60,192 nucleotides of DNA from Planctomycetota bacterium. Lineage in GTDB: Bacteria; Planctomycetota; SZUA-567; JAKLDR01. The position numbers and the translations under genes were made by a program. This document shows, piece after piece, positions 53,545 to 60,192 of this stretch (position 1 is the stretch's first letter; each line of letters opens with the position of its first letter). The DNA lies in NCBI GenBank assembly GCA_022703445.1, contig JAKLDR010000015.1, positions 1 to 60,192 of the forward strand, given 5' to 3'. The notes under the pieces were generated by a model, which did not search any database, was not told the origin of the DNA, and was given only the letters and a program-made list of their open reading frames with translations.

Positions 53545-54116
53545 TCACGACCAACGAAACCGAACTGCGTAAGTGCAACCTCTGCGGCGGCGAGTGGCCG
53601 CTTAGCGAATACCACAAGGATCGCACGTTGCGCGGGGGACATCGCTACACGTGCAAACGGTGCGCCAAGGAGGCCACGCGCCGCTCGTATCACTCCAAGA
53701 ACGCAGATACGAATGGGCTCTATGGCGTCTTCGCGTCCATGAAGAAGCGCTGCTACAACAGGAATCACATCAGCTACAGTCGGTATGGTGGGCGCGGGAT
53801 AACGATCTGCGACGGCTGGCTTCAGGCTCCGGAATCGTTCTTCTCATGGGCTCTAGCCAATGGGTACAGGCGGGGCTTGCAGATAGATCGCATCGACAAC
53901 GACAGAGGCTACGCTCCGGAGAACTGCCGATTCGCCTCCCCATCGACCAACATCCGCAATCGCTCCTGTACCAAGCTAACAGCGGATGACGTACTCCAGA
54001 TCCGACGATTGCTTGCGTCTGGCTTTCCGCAGCGCACGATAGCGCGCATCTTTGGTACGCACTGTTCGACGATCTGCAACATCAACCGTGGCACAGTATG
54101 GAGAGATGCCCCGTGA
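53541..54116 (+). CDS. HNH-type (homing-like) endonuclease
   Basis: The 191-residue protein has an N-terminal zinc ribbon (CNLCGGEWPLSEYH...CKRCAKEA), the segment SRYGGRGITICDGW, then LQIDRIDNDRGYAPENCRFA, which is the HNH/AP2-associated signature of phage free-standing endonucleases. A C-terminal HTH follows (about 145-185, LTADDVLQIRRLLASGFPQRTIARIFGTHCSTI). Such genes spread by cutting alleles that lack them. GTG starts overlap stops on both sides (GTGATC at 53541 and at 54113). Base composition is clearly less GC-rich than the flanking genes, so it is a later insertion between the resolvase and helicase genes. Confidence 0.82.
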   Translation: MITTNETELRKCNLCGGEWPLSEYHKDRTLRGGHRYTCKRCAKEATRRSYHSKNADTNGLYGVFASMKKRCYNRNHISYSRYGGRGITICDGWLQAPESFFSWALANGYRRGLQIDRIDNDRGYAPENCRFASPSTNIRNRSCTKLTADDVLQIRRLLASGFPQRTIARIFGTHCSTICNINRGTVWRDAP

Positions 54117-55810
54117 TCTTGCGCGCATACCAACGCGATGCGGTCGAGGCCGTCTACCGCCATTTGCGGGAGCGCAACGACAACCCCTGCGTCGTCTTGC
54201 CAACAGCGTCCGGAAAAACCCCGGTCATGGCCACGATCTGCAAGGACGCGGTCGGCCAGTGGGGCGGCCGCGTCCTCGTCCTGGCCCACGTCAAAGAGCT
54301 GCTCGAACAGGCCGTGGACAAGCTGCGGCTGATGGCGCCGGAGCTGATGCTGCAGGTGGGCGTCTACTCGGCCGGCCTCAAGAAACGCGACACCGACCAC
54401 CCGATCATCGTCGCCGGCATCCAGAGCGTTTACCGCAAGGCCTGCGACCTGGGTCCGTTCCAAATCGTTCTGGTCGACGAGGCTCATTCCATCGCGCCGG
54501 AAGGCGACGGCATGTACCGGCAGTTCTTGGCGGACGCCAAGGTGGTGAACCCAAATGTCCGCGTCATCGGCCTGACGGCCACGCCGTTCCGGATGAAGTC
54601 GGGGCTGATCTGCGGGCCGGCTGAGGACGGCTACTACCTGCACCACATCTGCTACGAGGCCGGCGTTCGCGAGCTGATCGTGCAGGGATACCTGTGCCCC
54701 CTCGTCACCAAGGCCAGCCGGGTCAAGGCCGACACTTCGGCGCTCCACATTCGCGCCGGCGAGTTCGTCGCCGGCGAGACCGAGGCGCTGATGGACACGG
54801 CAGAGCTCGTCGAGTCCGCCTGCAAGGAGATCGTCAACTACACCCAGACGCGCCACTCGGTGTTGATCTTCGCCTCGGGCGTGAAGCACGCCGAGCACCT
54901 GGCCTCCGTGTTGCGCGGCGAGTACCAGGCCCAGGTCGAGACGGTCTTCGGCGAGACGCTGCCCAGCATGCGCGACCAGGTGCTCACGGACTTCAAGGCT
55001 GGCCGGCTCAAGTACCTGGTCAACGTCAACGTCCTGACCACCGGCTTCGACGCCCCGAACATCGACTGCGTGGCGCTGGTGCGGCCGACCATGTCGCCGG
55101 GGCTCTATTATCAGATGGTCGGGAGGGGCTTCCGGCTACACCCAGGCAAGGCCGACTGCCTGGTGCTGGACTTCGGCGGCAACGCCCTGCGCCACGGGCC
55201 GGTCGATGCCATCCAGGTCAAGGCGACAGGCCAGGGCGGCGGCGAGGCGCCGAGCAAAGAGTGTCCTAACTGCCAGGCGGTGATCGCCGCGGGCTACGCG
55301 CGGTGCCCGCAGTGCGGATACCAGTTCCCTGAGCGCGAGCGGGCCAAGCACGAGGCCGAGGCCTCGACGGCCAGCGTCCTCTCGGGCGAGGTTTCCATCG
55401 CCGACTACTTGGTCCAGGAGGTCTACTATTCGGTCCATACCAAACGAAACGCAGCTCCGGGAACGCCGCCCACCATGCGAGTCGACTACCAGGTCAGCCT
55501 GGATAAGTACGTGAGCGAATGGGTCTGCCTGGAGCACACCGGCTTCGCGCGCTACCGCGCCGAGGAGTGGTGGAAGCGCCGCTCCAAGGTGCCTGTTCCG
55601 ACCTCGGTCTATGAGGCCGTCAACCTGGCCGAGGCCGGGGCGCTCGCGCCCACCAAGGCCATCCAGGTCCGCAGCGTCTCGGGCGAGAAGTACGAGCGCA
55701 TCGTCGCCTACGAGTTGGGCGAGGTGCCGGACTACCGCGAGCCGGGGTGGGATGCTACCGAGCCGGCCGGCACGTCGGCCGCGGTCGACTCTGACGAGAT
55801 TCCATTCTGA
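54113..55810 (+). CDS. DEAD/DEAH-box helicase with C-terminal zinc ribbon
   Basis: The 565-residue SF2 helicase of the phage type (ResIII/DEAD-like) unwinds DNA in replication or recombination. It shows the N-terminal RAYQRDAVEAVYRHL (Q-like motif), motif I LPTASGKT (about 30-37), motif II VDEAH, motif III GLTATPFR, then the second domain with VLTTGFDAPNIDCVALVRPT and QMVGRGFR. A zinc ribbon CPNCQAVIAAGYARCPQCG (about 384-402) and an acidic C-terminal domain follow. The GTG at 54113 has GGAGAG 7 bases upstream and overlaps the HNH stop; an ATG at 54098 also exists. Confidence 0.9.
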   Translation: MILRAYQRDAVEAVYRHLRERNDNPCVVLPTASGKTPVMATICKDAVGQWGGRVLVLAHVKELLEQAVDKLRLMAPELMLQVGVYSAGLKKRDTDHPIIVAGIQSVYRKACDLGPFQIVLVDEAHSIAPEGDGMYRQFLADAKVVNPNVRVIGLTATPFRMKSGLICGPAEDGYYLHHICYEAGVRELIVQGYLCPLVTKASRVKADTSALHIRAGEFVAGETEALMDTAELVESACKEIVNYTQTRHSVLIFASGVKHAEHLASVLRGEYQAQVETVFGETLPSMRDQVLTDFKAGRLKYLVNVNVLTTGFDAPNIDCVALVRPTMSPGLYYQMVGRGFRLHPGKADCLVLDFGGNALRHGPVDAIQVKATGQGGGEAPSKECPNCQAVIAAGYARCPQCGYQFPERERAKHEAEASTASVLSGEVSIADYLVQEVYYSVHTKRNAAPGTPPTMRVDYQVSLDKYVSEWVCLEHTGFARYRAEEWWKRRSKVPVPTSVYEAVNLAEAGALAPTKAIQVRSVSGEKYERIVAYELGEVPDYREPGWDATEPAGTSAAVDSDEIPF

Positions 55811-55818
55811 GGGCACCG

Positions 55819-58047
55819 ATGAACACCCACCTGGACCACGCCCTCGGCTACGCCAAGCTCGGCTTCCGGATCGTGCCGTTGCACCACATCAACGGCAAGG
55901 GCAAGTGCACCTGTCTGCGGCCGACATGCGAGGCGCCGGGCAAGCATCCGCGGATCAAAGACTGGCCGAAGCAGGCGACCACCGACGAGGCCACGATCCG
56001 ATCCTGGTTCGCTCGCTGGCCCGATGCCAATATCGGCATGGCCATGGGCCGAGGCCTGATCGACATCGAGAGCGAGTGCGGATGCGAAGAGCACCTGGCG
56101 TTGCTCGAGGCCAAGCTCGGGCCGCTGCCCGACACCGTCAGCTGGAAGAGCGGCGGCGATGGCCAACATCGGGTCTTCGCGACGAGTGTGCCCATCGGCA
56201 ACCTGACCAACGTCGGCCAGGAAATCCTGGGCATCCCGAAGACCGGCGTCGACGTCCGCGGCGAAGGCGGCCAAGCGGTCATGCCGCCGTCGACCCACAT
56301 ATCGGGCGGCACGTACCGGTGGACGAATCTCACGCCGGACGCGACCGAGGTCGCCCCGTTGCCTGACGCCTGGGCCCAGTACCTGGCCGAGGCATCGAAG
56401 CCGGCCGCTGCGCCGCTTCCCGCCGCCACGGCGCCGGCAGAAGACCTCCCGGCACTGGAGAACCGCGCCGGGGCGTACCTGGACGCAATGGCGCCAGCGA
56501 TCAGCGGCCAGGGCGGCCACAACGCGACCTATGCCGCGGCCACGGCCATGGTGCATGGCTTCGGCCTACCGCCGGACCGGGCGCTGGTACTGCTCATCGA
56601 GCGCTTCAACCCCCGCTGCGAGCCGCCCTGGAGCGAGGAGGAGCTGCGCCACAAGGTCGAGGACGCGGCGACCAAGCCACACACCCATCCGCCAGGCTGG
56701 TTGCGCGACCAGGCAACCCACTCCGAAGAGGGCGTGGACCTGTCGGGCATCCTGGGCACCGTTCCGGCAGAGCCGTCCGCTCCCGCCGAGCCTTCCGGCC
56801 CGCCTGATCCAGGGCCGTTGCCCGAGCGCCTGCTCTATGCGCCGGGGCTGATCGACCGGGTCATGGGCCTGACGCTGATCACGGCGCCGTACCCGGACCG
56901 GGTATTGGCCTTCTGCGGCGCCGTGGCGCTGCAGGCCGCGCTCTGCGCCCGCAAGGTGCGCGACCAGAGCGGGGCGCGGACTAGCCTCTACCTCCTGGGC
57001 CTGGCCAACTCCGGCACCGGCAAGGACCACCCGCGGAAGATCAACCAGCGGATCATGATGGAGGCGGGCTTGGCGAGCCAGCTGGCCGACAGCTTCGCCT
57101 CGGGCGAGGGCATCGAGGACCGCGTTGCGGCCTCCAAGGCCGTGCTCTTCCAGACCGACGAGATTGACGCCGTGCTGCAATCGATCTCCCGGAGCCGTGA
57201 CGGGCGCGCCGAGCGCATCATGGAGATCCTGCTCAAGCTCTACTCGGCCGCCGGCAGCCTCTACCACATGCGGGTGAAGGCTGGCCAGGAGCCTGGCGTC
57301 ATCGACCAGCCCGGCACAGTGCTCTTCGGCACAGCCATCCCCAAGCACTACTACGAGTCGCACTGCGACAAGATGCTGACCAACGGCTTCTTCGCCCGCA
57401 TGCTGGTCTTCGAGGCCGGCCTGCGTGGGGTGGGCCAGGAGCCGCGCGAGCTGCCTGTGCCGCCAGAGATCCTGGAACAGGCCAACTACTGGGCTGCGCT
57501 TCGTCCTGGCCACGGCAACCTCGACAATGAGCATCCGTCGCCTATCGAGATCCCATACGGGCCCGGGGTCATGGAACTCTACGCCGAACTGCGCGCCAAG
57601 GAGAACGACGCCTACGGCGCCGCACAAGCGGCCAACGATGCCATCGCCATGGCCATTTGGGCTCGTGCCGGCGAGAAGGCCCGGCGTTTGGCGCTGGTTC
57701 GCGCCTGCAGCGAGAGCTACCAAGCTCCGGTCATCACTCGTGCGGCGGTAGAGTGGGCATGGGCCATCGTCGAGCACCAGACCCGCCAGATGCTATTCCA
57801 GGCCGGCTGCTATGTGGCCAAGAACGAGTTCGACTCCATGTGCAAGGATCTGCTGCGCGTCCTGCGCGAGTGGAAGGCGACGAACGGCGATGAACCGATG
57901 CCGGAATGGCAGGTCAACCGCCGGCTGGGCTGGAGGCCGAGGGACCACGAGGAGGTGCGCACGGCGCTCGAAGACCAGCGCCGGATCAAGTACGAGATCG
58001 TGCCCACGCGGACCCAGCCCAAGCGCCAATATAGGGTGCTCGCATGA
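55819..58047 (+). CDS. Primase-polymerase/DUF3987-type replication protein
   Basis: The 742-residue protein starts with a bifunctional primase-polymerase domain (about 5-195: GFRIVPLHH, a Cys cluster CTCLRPTCEAPGKHP, IRSWFARWPDANIGMAMGRGLIDIES, QHRVFA, GVDVRGEGGQAVMPPS). A short helical segment (about 225-290) follows, with a DUF3987-like helicase half (about 340-740) that has GLANSGTGKDHP in the Walker A position and FQTDEIDAVL as Walker B. In the Walker A the usual Ser/Thr is Asp. The catalytic Asp pair of prim-pol is DIE here. It starts the element's replication with the helicase. The ATG follows GAGGGCACC, 8 bases after the helicase stop. Confidence 0.82.
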   Translation: MNTHLDHALGYAKLGFRIVPLHHINGKGKCTCLRPTCEAPGKHPRIKDWPKQATTDEATIRSWFARWPDANIGMAMGRGLIDIESECGCEEHLALLEAKLGPLPDTVSWKSGGDGQHRVFATSVPIGNLTNVGQEILGIPKTGVDVRGEGGQAVMPPSTHISGGTYRWTNLTPDATEVAPLPDAWAQYLAEASKPAAAPLPAATAPAEDLPALENRAGAYLDAMAPAISGQGGHNATYAAATAMVHGFGLPPDRALVLLIERFNPRCEPPWSEEELRHKVEDAATKPHTHPPGWLRDQATHSEEGVDLSGILGTVPAEPSAPAEPSGPPDPGPLPERLLYAPGLIDRVMGLTLITAPYPDRVLAFCGAVALQAALCARKVRDQSGARTSLYLLGLANSGTGKDHPRKINQRIMMEAGLASQLADSFASGEGIEDRVAASKAVLFQTDEIDAVLQSISRSRDGRAERIMEILLKLYSAAGSLYHMRVKAGQEPGVIDQPGTVLFGTAIPKHYYESHCDKMLTNGFFARMLVFEAGLRGVGQEPRELPVPPEILEQANYWAALRPGHGNLDNEHPSPIEIPYGPGVMELYAELRAKENDAYGAAQAANDAIAMAIWARAGEKARRLALVRACSESYQAPVITRAAVEWAWAIVEHQTRQMLFQAGCYVAKNEFDSMCKDLLRVLREWKATNGDEPMPEWQVNRRLGWRPRDHEEVRTALEDQRRIKYEIVPTRTQPKRQYRVLA

Positions 58048-58324
58048 ACGTGCGGAATTCGTATTTTGCGGCCGCAGCATTTGCCCGATCTGTCGTGGCG
58101 ATGAAATTCTGCCGGCAATACTCGGAATGTTTCAGTGGGTTCGGCGCAAGATTCGGATGGGCTAAGTCCTTCATACTCTCCTATATAGAGAGAAGAGAGA
58201 GAATTTTACATATATATACACCCCCACATGCGCACGCGTACACGCGCGAGGGTGCGCGAGACACCCCTGCAAAATTGCAAGATTCGATTTCCAGCCTCAC
58301 CACCCCTACCGGAAGGAGGATTCC
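58048..58324. other. Noncoding low-complexity stretch, possible origin or control region
   Basis: This 277-base gap in an otherwise overlapping gene cluster is AT-rich in its middle. It holds CTCTC-7-GAGAG (58178-58194 region), a purine run AGAGAGAAGAGAGAGAA, a 14-base alternating A/C-T tract (58208-58221), five C, then a strictly alternating pyrimidine-purine run of 24 bases (58225-58248) of the kind that forms left-handed DNA. A good ribosome site for the next gene ends it. A frame of 94 codons exists here (58044-58328) but encodes the low-complexity run. Confidence 0.5.
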
Positions 58325-58945
58325 ATGAACCGCACCTACTGCTTCGACTGCAAGCACTTCTGCCCCGACCGCACCGGCGCCTCTTCAGAGACCCTCACCG
58401 AGAAGGACTGGGACGAAGTGATGCGCGGCGAGTGCCGGCGCTACCCGCCCCACGTCGGCAAGTACCTCGGGGAAGATGTCCTGGCCAACGGCTATGACTA
58501 TGGCCAGTGGCCGCTGGTGCTGGCCTCCGACTGGTGCAGCGCGTTCCAGCCGTGCGAGCGCGCTCTGGCAGCCGATGCCAAGCGCACGGCTGCGGCACTC
58601 CCTCGTGCCTACCGTTCAAGCCCGAAGCTACGCCACGGCAAGGCCGAGTTCGTACCCGGCAACAACACCATCCGCCTCCACATCTATTCCGGTGGCAAGT
58701 TCAGAGAGGTCGATCTGAATGAGTTCGAAGATCCACGCTCAGCCCTCGAGTGGATTCTGCATCTGCATGGAAGCGCATGGATTGATAGCCAGACGCTCTG
58801 GGACTTCCTCAACTGCCTCAATGACGCGTGCTGGATCATGCACGGTGAGAACGCCACCGGAGTCCTCGTGCATGACTATCGCAGATCCGTTGCGCAAAGG
58901 CCGAGCGCTGCTCCCGCTGCCGTACCGAAAGGACCGCGGACGTGA
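58325..58945 (+). CDS. Hypothetical phage protein with N-terminal Cys motif
   Basis: The 206-residue protein begins MNRTYCFDCKHFCPD and continues with GECRRYPPH and WCSAFQPCE, five or six cysteines in the first 80 residues that could bind zinc. The second half (about 105-180) is mixed alpha/beta and rich in aromatic residues (IRLHIYSGGKFREVDLNEFEDP, WILHLHGSAWIDSQTLWDFL). The ATG at 58325 has AAGGAGG 6 bases upstream, one of the best ribosome sites here. No family recognised. Confidence 0.7.
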   Translation: MNRTYCFDCKHFCPDRTGASSETLTEKDWDEVMRGECRRYPPHVGKYLGEDVLANGYDYGQWPLVLASDWCSAFQPCERALAADAKRTAAALPRAYRSSPKLRHGKAEFVPGNNTIRLHIYSGGKFREVDLNEFEDPRSALEWILHLHGSAWIDSQTLWDFLNCLNDACWIMHGENATGVLVHDYRRSVAQRPSAAPAAVPKGPRT

Positions 58946-59196
58946 GCGCGCGAGCCAGCGTACCTGTACAGAATCGCATCTGTACAAACCGCAGCCTGTG
59001 CCATTTTGGCGTAGGTACTCCGGCCGCGAGCGGCCAATCGACGCCGGCCGGAACCGTCGCACTTCAGGGCAGAGTTTGTTGGCCGGAGCCCGCTTTTCCC
59101 GGCCCCTGGGCCGCGATCTCGGCCGGCCTGGCGATCCAGGCCGGATCGGCGAGCAGGCGCGGCACGTGGGCCAACGGGGCGCGACGGGCGGCCTAA
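58942..59196 (+). CDS. Possible small protein, 84 residues
   Basis: A GTG start overlaps the stop of the previous gene (GTGA), as at 53541, 54113 and 59506, which favours translation. The product (MSARASVPVQNRICTNRSLC at the start) has no clear secondary-structure pattern, many Ala/Gly/Arg residues and no recognised family. An inverted repeat lies within it (58965-58986). It may be only a leader or noncoding space. Confidence 0.3.
   Translation: MSARASVPVQNRICTNRSLCHFGVGTPAASGQSTPAGTVALQGRVCWPEPAFPGPWAAISAGLAIQAGSASRRGTWANGARRAA
58965..58986. promoter_or_regulatory. Perfect inverted repeat TGTACAG-8-CTGTACA
   Basis: Seven-base arms (58965-58971 and 58980-58986) with an 8-base spacer, and each arm contains the palindrome TGTACA. 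This is the shape of a dimeric repressor or LexA-like operator. It precedes the nucleotide-modification and methyltransferase genes. Confidence 0.45.
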
Positions 59197-59227
59197 CGTG
59201 GGTACTCGGAACGAAGGAGGCAAGGAC

Positions 59228-59509
59228 ATGGCTGGTGCGGCAGAACGGATTCAGGCGAAGTGCCAGGAGATATCCGAGATGCTCGTGGCCAAAAACCGGG
59301 CTTACGGCAACTCGGCGCTGGAGCCCGTGCGCATCTTCGGCCAGGGCGATGCGGAGGCGCTTATCCGGGTGAGGCTCGACGACAAGTTGAGCCGCATCCG
59401 GAACAACCCATCTGCGTTTGGCGAGGACCCCATTCTGGACTTGGTCGGCTACCTGGTCCTGTTGCTCATCGCCCGCGAGGACAAGGCGACGAAGGGAGGC
59501 GTGTCGTGA
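59228..59509 (+). CDS. Nucleotide-modification-associated domain protein (DUF1599/Nmad1-like)
   Basis: The 93-residue protein shows the pattern of this phage family: KNRAYGNSALEPVRIFGQGDAEALIRVRLDDKLSRI, then DPILDLVGYLVLLLIARED. The family is found beside phage DNA or nucleotide modification genes and is suspected to act on modified nucleotides. The ATG at 59228 has AAGGAGG 6 bases upstream; an in-frame start at 59198 lacks one. Its stop overlaps the start of the methyltransferase gene. Confidence 0.8.
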   Translation: MAGAAERIQAKCQEISEMLVAKNRAYGNSALEPVRIFGQGDAEALIRVRLDDKLSRIRNNPSAFGEDPILDLVGYLVLLLIAREDKATKGGVS

Positions 59510-60192
59510 AGATCGAGATGCGGCGTCTGTCAGAGATCAGGCCCTACGAGAAGAACCCGCGGGTGAACGATGGCGCGGTGGACGCCGTGGCCAACTCCAT
59601 CCGCGAGTACGGCTTCCGCCAGCCCATCGTGGTCGACGCCGAGGGTGTCATCATCGTCGGGCACACCCGTTGGAAGGCAGCGCAGAAGCTGGGGCTGGCG
59701 GAAGTGCCGGTCCATGTGGCCCTGGACCTGCCGCCGGAGAAGGTGAAGGCCTACCGCCTGGCCGACAACAAGCTCGCCGAGCTGGCCGAGTGGGACATGG
59801 ACCTCCTGCCCATTGAGCTATCCGAGCTGCGGGGCATGGATATCGACCTGGAGCTGCTGGGGTTCTCAGCGGAGGACCTGGAGAAGATGCTCGGGGCGGG
59901 CATCCATGGCAACGAAGGCCTGACCGACCCGGACGCGGTGCCGGACCCGCCGGACGCGGCGGTGACGCAGCCGGGCGACCTGTGGGTGCTGGGCGACCAC
60001 CGGCTGCTCTGCGGCGATAGCTCGAAGGCCGAGGACGTGGACCGGCTCCTGGGTGGGGCCCGCGTCCACCTGGTCAATACCGACCCGCCGTACAACGTCA
60101 TGGTCGAGCCGCGCAGCAACAACGCCATCGCCGCCGGGTTGAGTTCCTTCGCCGGCTACGGCAACACCGACCCCGGCCGGGACGTCCACCGG
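59506..60192 (+). CDS. ParB-domain DNA methyltransferase, N-terminal part (runs off window)
   Basis: 229 codons are visible with no stop. Residues 1-110 form a ParB/sulfiredoxin-like domain (IRPYEKNPRVND, REYGFRQPIVVDAEGVIIVGHTRWKAAQKLGL, YRLADNKLAELAEWD). From about 150 an N6/N4-type methyltransferase starts (PGDLWVLGDHRLLCGDS, then VHLVNTDPPYNVMVE with the DPPY catalytic motif). This ParB-methylase fusion is common in phages, where it modifies the genome against host restriction. The GTG at 59506 overlaps the previous stop (GTGA) and has GGGAGG upstream. The second half of the enzyme lies beyond 60192. Confidence 0.9.
   Translation, partial: MKIEMRRLSEIRPYEKNPRVNDGAVDAVANSIREYGFRQPIVVDAEGVIIVGHTRWKAAQKLGLAEVPVHVALDLPPEKVKAYRLADNKLAELAEWDMDLLPIELSELRGMDIDLELLGFSAEDLEKMLGAGIHGNEGLTDPDAVPDPPDAAVTQPGDLWVLGDHRLLCGDSSKAEDVDRLLGGARVHLVNTDPPYNVMVEPRSNNAIAAGLSSFAGYGNTDPGRDVHR

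Larger units (their letters stand above)
42313..60192. mobile_element. Phage-like integrated element at the tmRNA gene (right end beyond window)
   Basis: From the tmRNA 3' end onward the content changes to an integrase, a small HTH protein, two sigma-like factors and a run of phage recombination, replication and modification genes, with overlapping starts and stops throughout. The leftward set (42448-49850) runs toward the tmRNA and carries a lower-GC defence module. The rightward set (50087-60192) is GC-rich and phage-like. No structural (head or tail) genes are seen, but the window ends early in such a map. A second copy of the tmRNA 3' end, expected as the other attachment site, is not within the window. 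Confidence 0.75.

Noticed and set aside
58044..58328. Frame of 94 codons overlapping the primase stop by ATGA
   Set aside because: The codons mostly encode the alternating and purine-rich low-complexity tract; the product looks random and has no ribosome site.

Overview
The window is a high-GC bacterial chromosome segment. Its gene content points to a planctomycete or related PVC-group bacterium. The signs are an ECF sigma factor with a C-terminal membrane tail, proteins with pilin-like and H-X9-DG-like segments outside real pilins, a very large membrane-anchored Ser/Thr kinase, HDOD and STAS regulators, and DUF4091 and NHL-repeat secreted proteins. No 16S rRNA is present, so this is inference from family content. 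Host promoters follow TTGAC(C/A/G)-16/17 bp-TAnnnT.

Positions 1-24,600 hold an ABC-2 exporter permease pair, the RNase P RNA gene (rnpB, minus strand, 1394-1780), an HDOD signalling protein, a large secreted DUF2950/DUF3352-like protein, a DUF502 membrane protein, a HEAT-like secreted protein, NAD synthetase (nadE), an O-methyltransferase, a divergent AraC regulator/six-hairpin glycosidase pair, and uvrA. They end with a minus-strand operon of GntR/LacI-type regulator, NHL-repeat protein and DUF4091 protein.

Positions 24,870-41,850, mostly minus strand, hold a four-gene membrane/zinc-ribbon operon, then a second NHL + DUF4091 pair in which the DUF4091 protein is fused behind an ECF sigma factor and membrane segment. 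A 1276-residue Ser/Thr kinase, a transglutaminase-like exported protein and a STAS-winged-helix protein follow. Small inverted elements built from degenerate 7-, 8- or 9-bp units lie in several intergenic spaces, and one heptamer tract sits inside nadE.

Positions 41,955-42,312 are the tmRNA gene (tag ANTELALAA). An integrated phage-like element appears to begin at its 3' end and to run past the window edge. Its leftward genes are a sigma-like factor, a small HTH protein (excisionase-like), a tyrosine integrase, a Hachiman-like nuclease/helicase defence pair of visibly lower GC, and a three-helix membrane protein. Its rightward genes form a recombination/replication cluster: a second sigma-like factor, a PD-(D/E)XK exonuclease, a Sak4-like ATPase, DUF669, a glutaredoxin-like protein, a RuvC-like resolvase, an inserted HNH endonuclease gene, a DEAD/DEAH helicase, a primase-polymerase, a possible origin or control region, a nucleotide-modification-associated protein and a ParB-methyltransferase cut by the window end.

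The most notable points are the sigma-factor/DUF4091 fusion in a duplicated module with swapped regulators, the inverted degenerate-repeat elements, the defence pair with altered motifs placed between integrase and attachment gene, a 40-bp repeat 10-11 bp past two stop codons in that module, and an HNH gene inserted cleanly into a translationally coupled junction.
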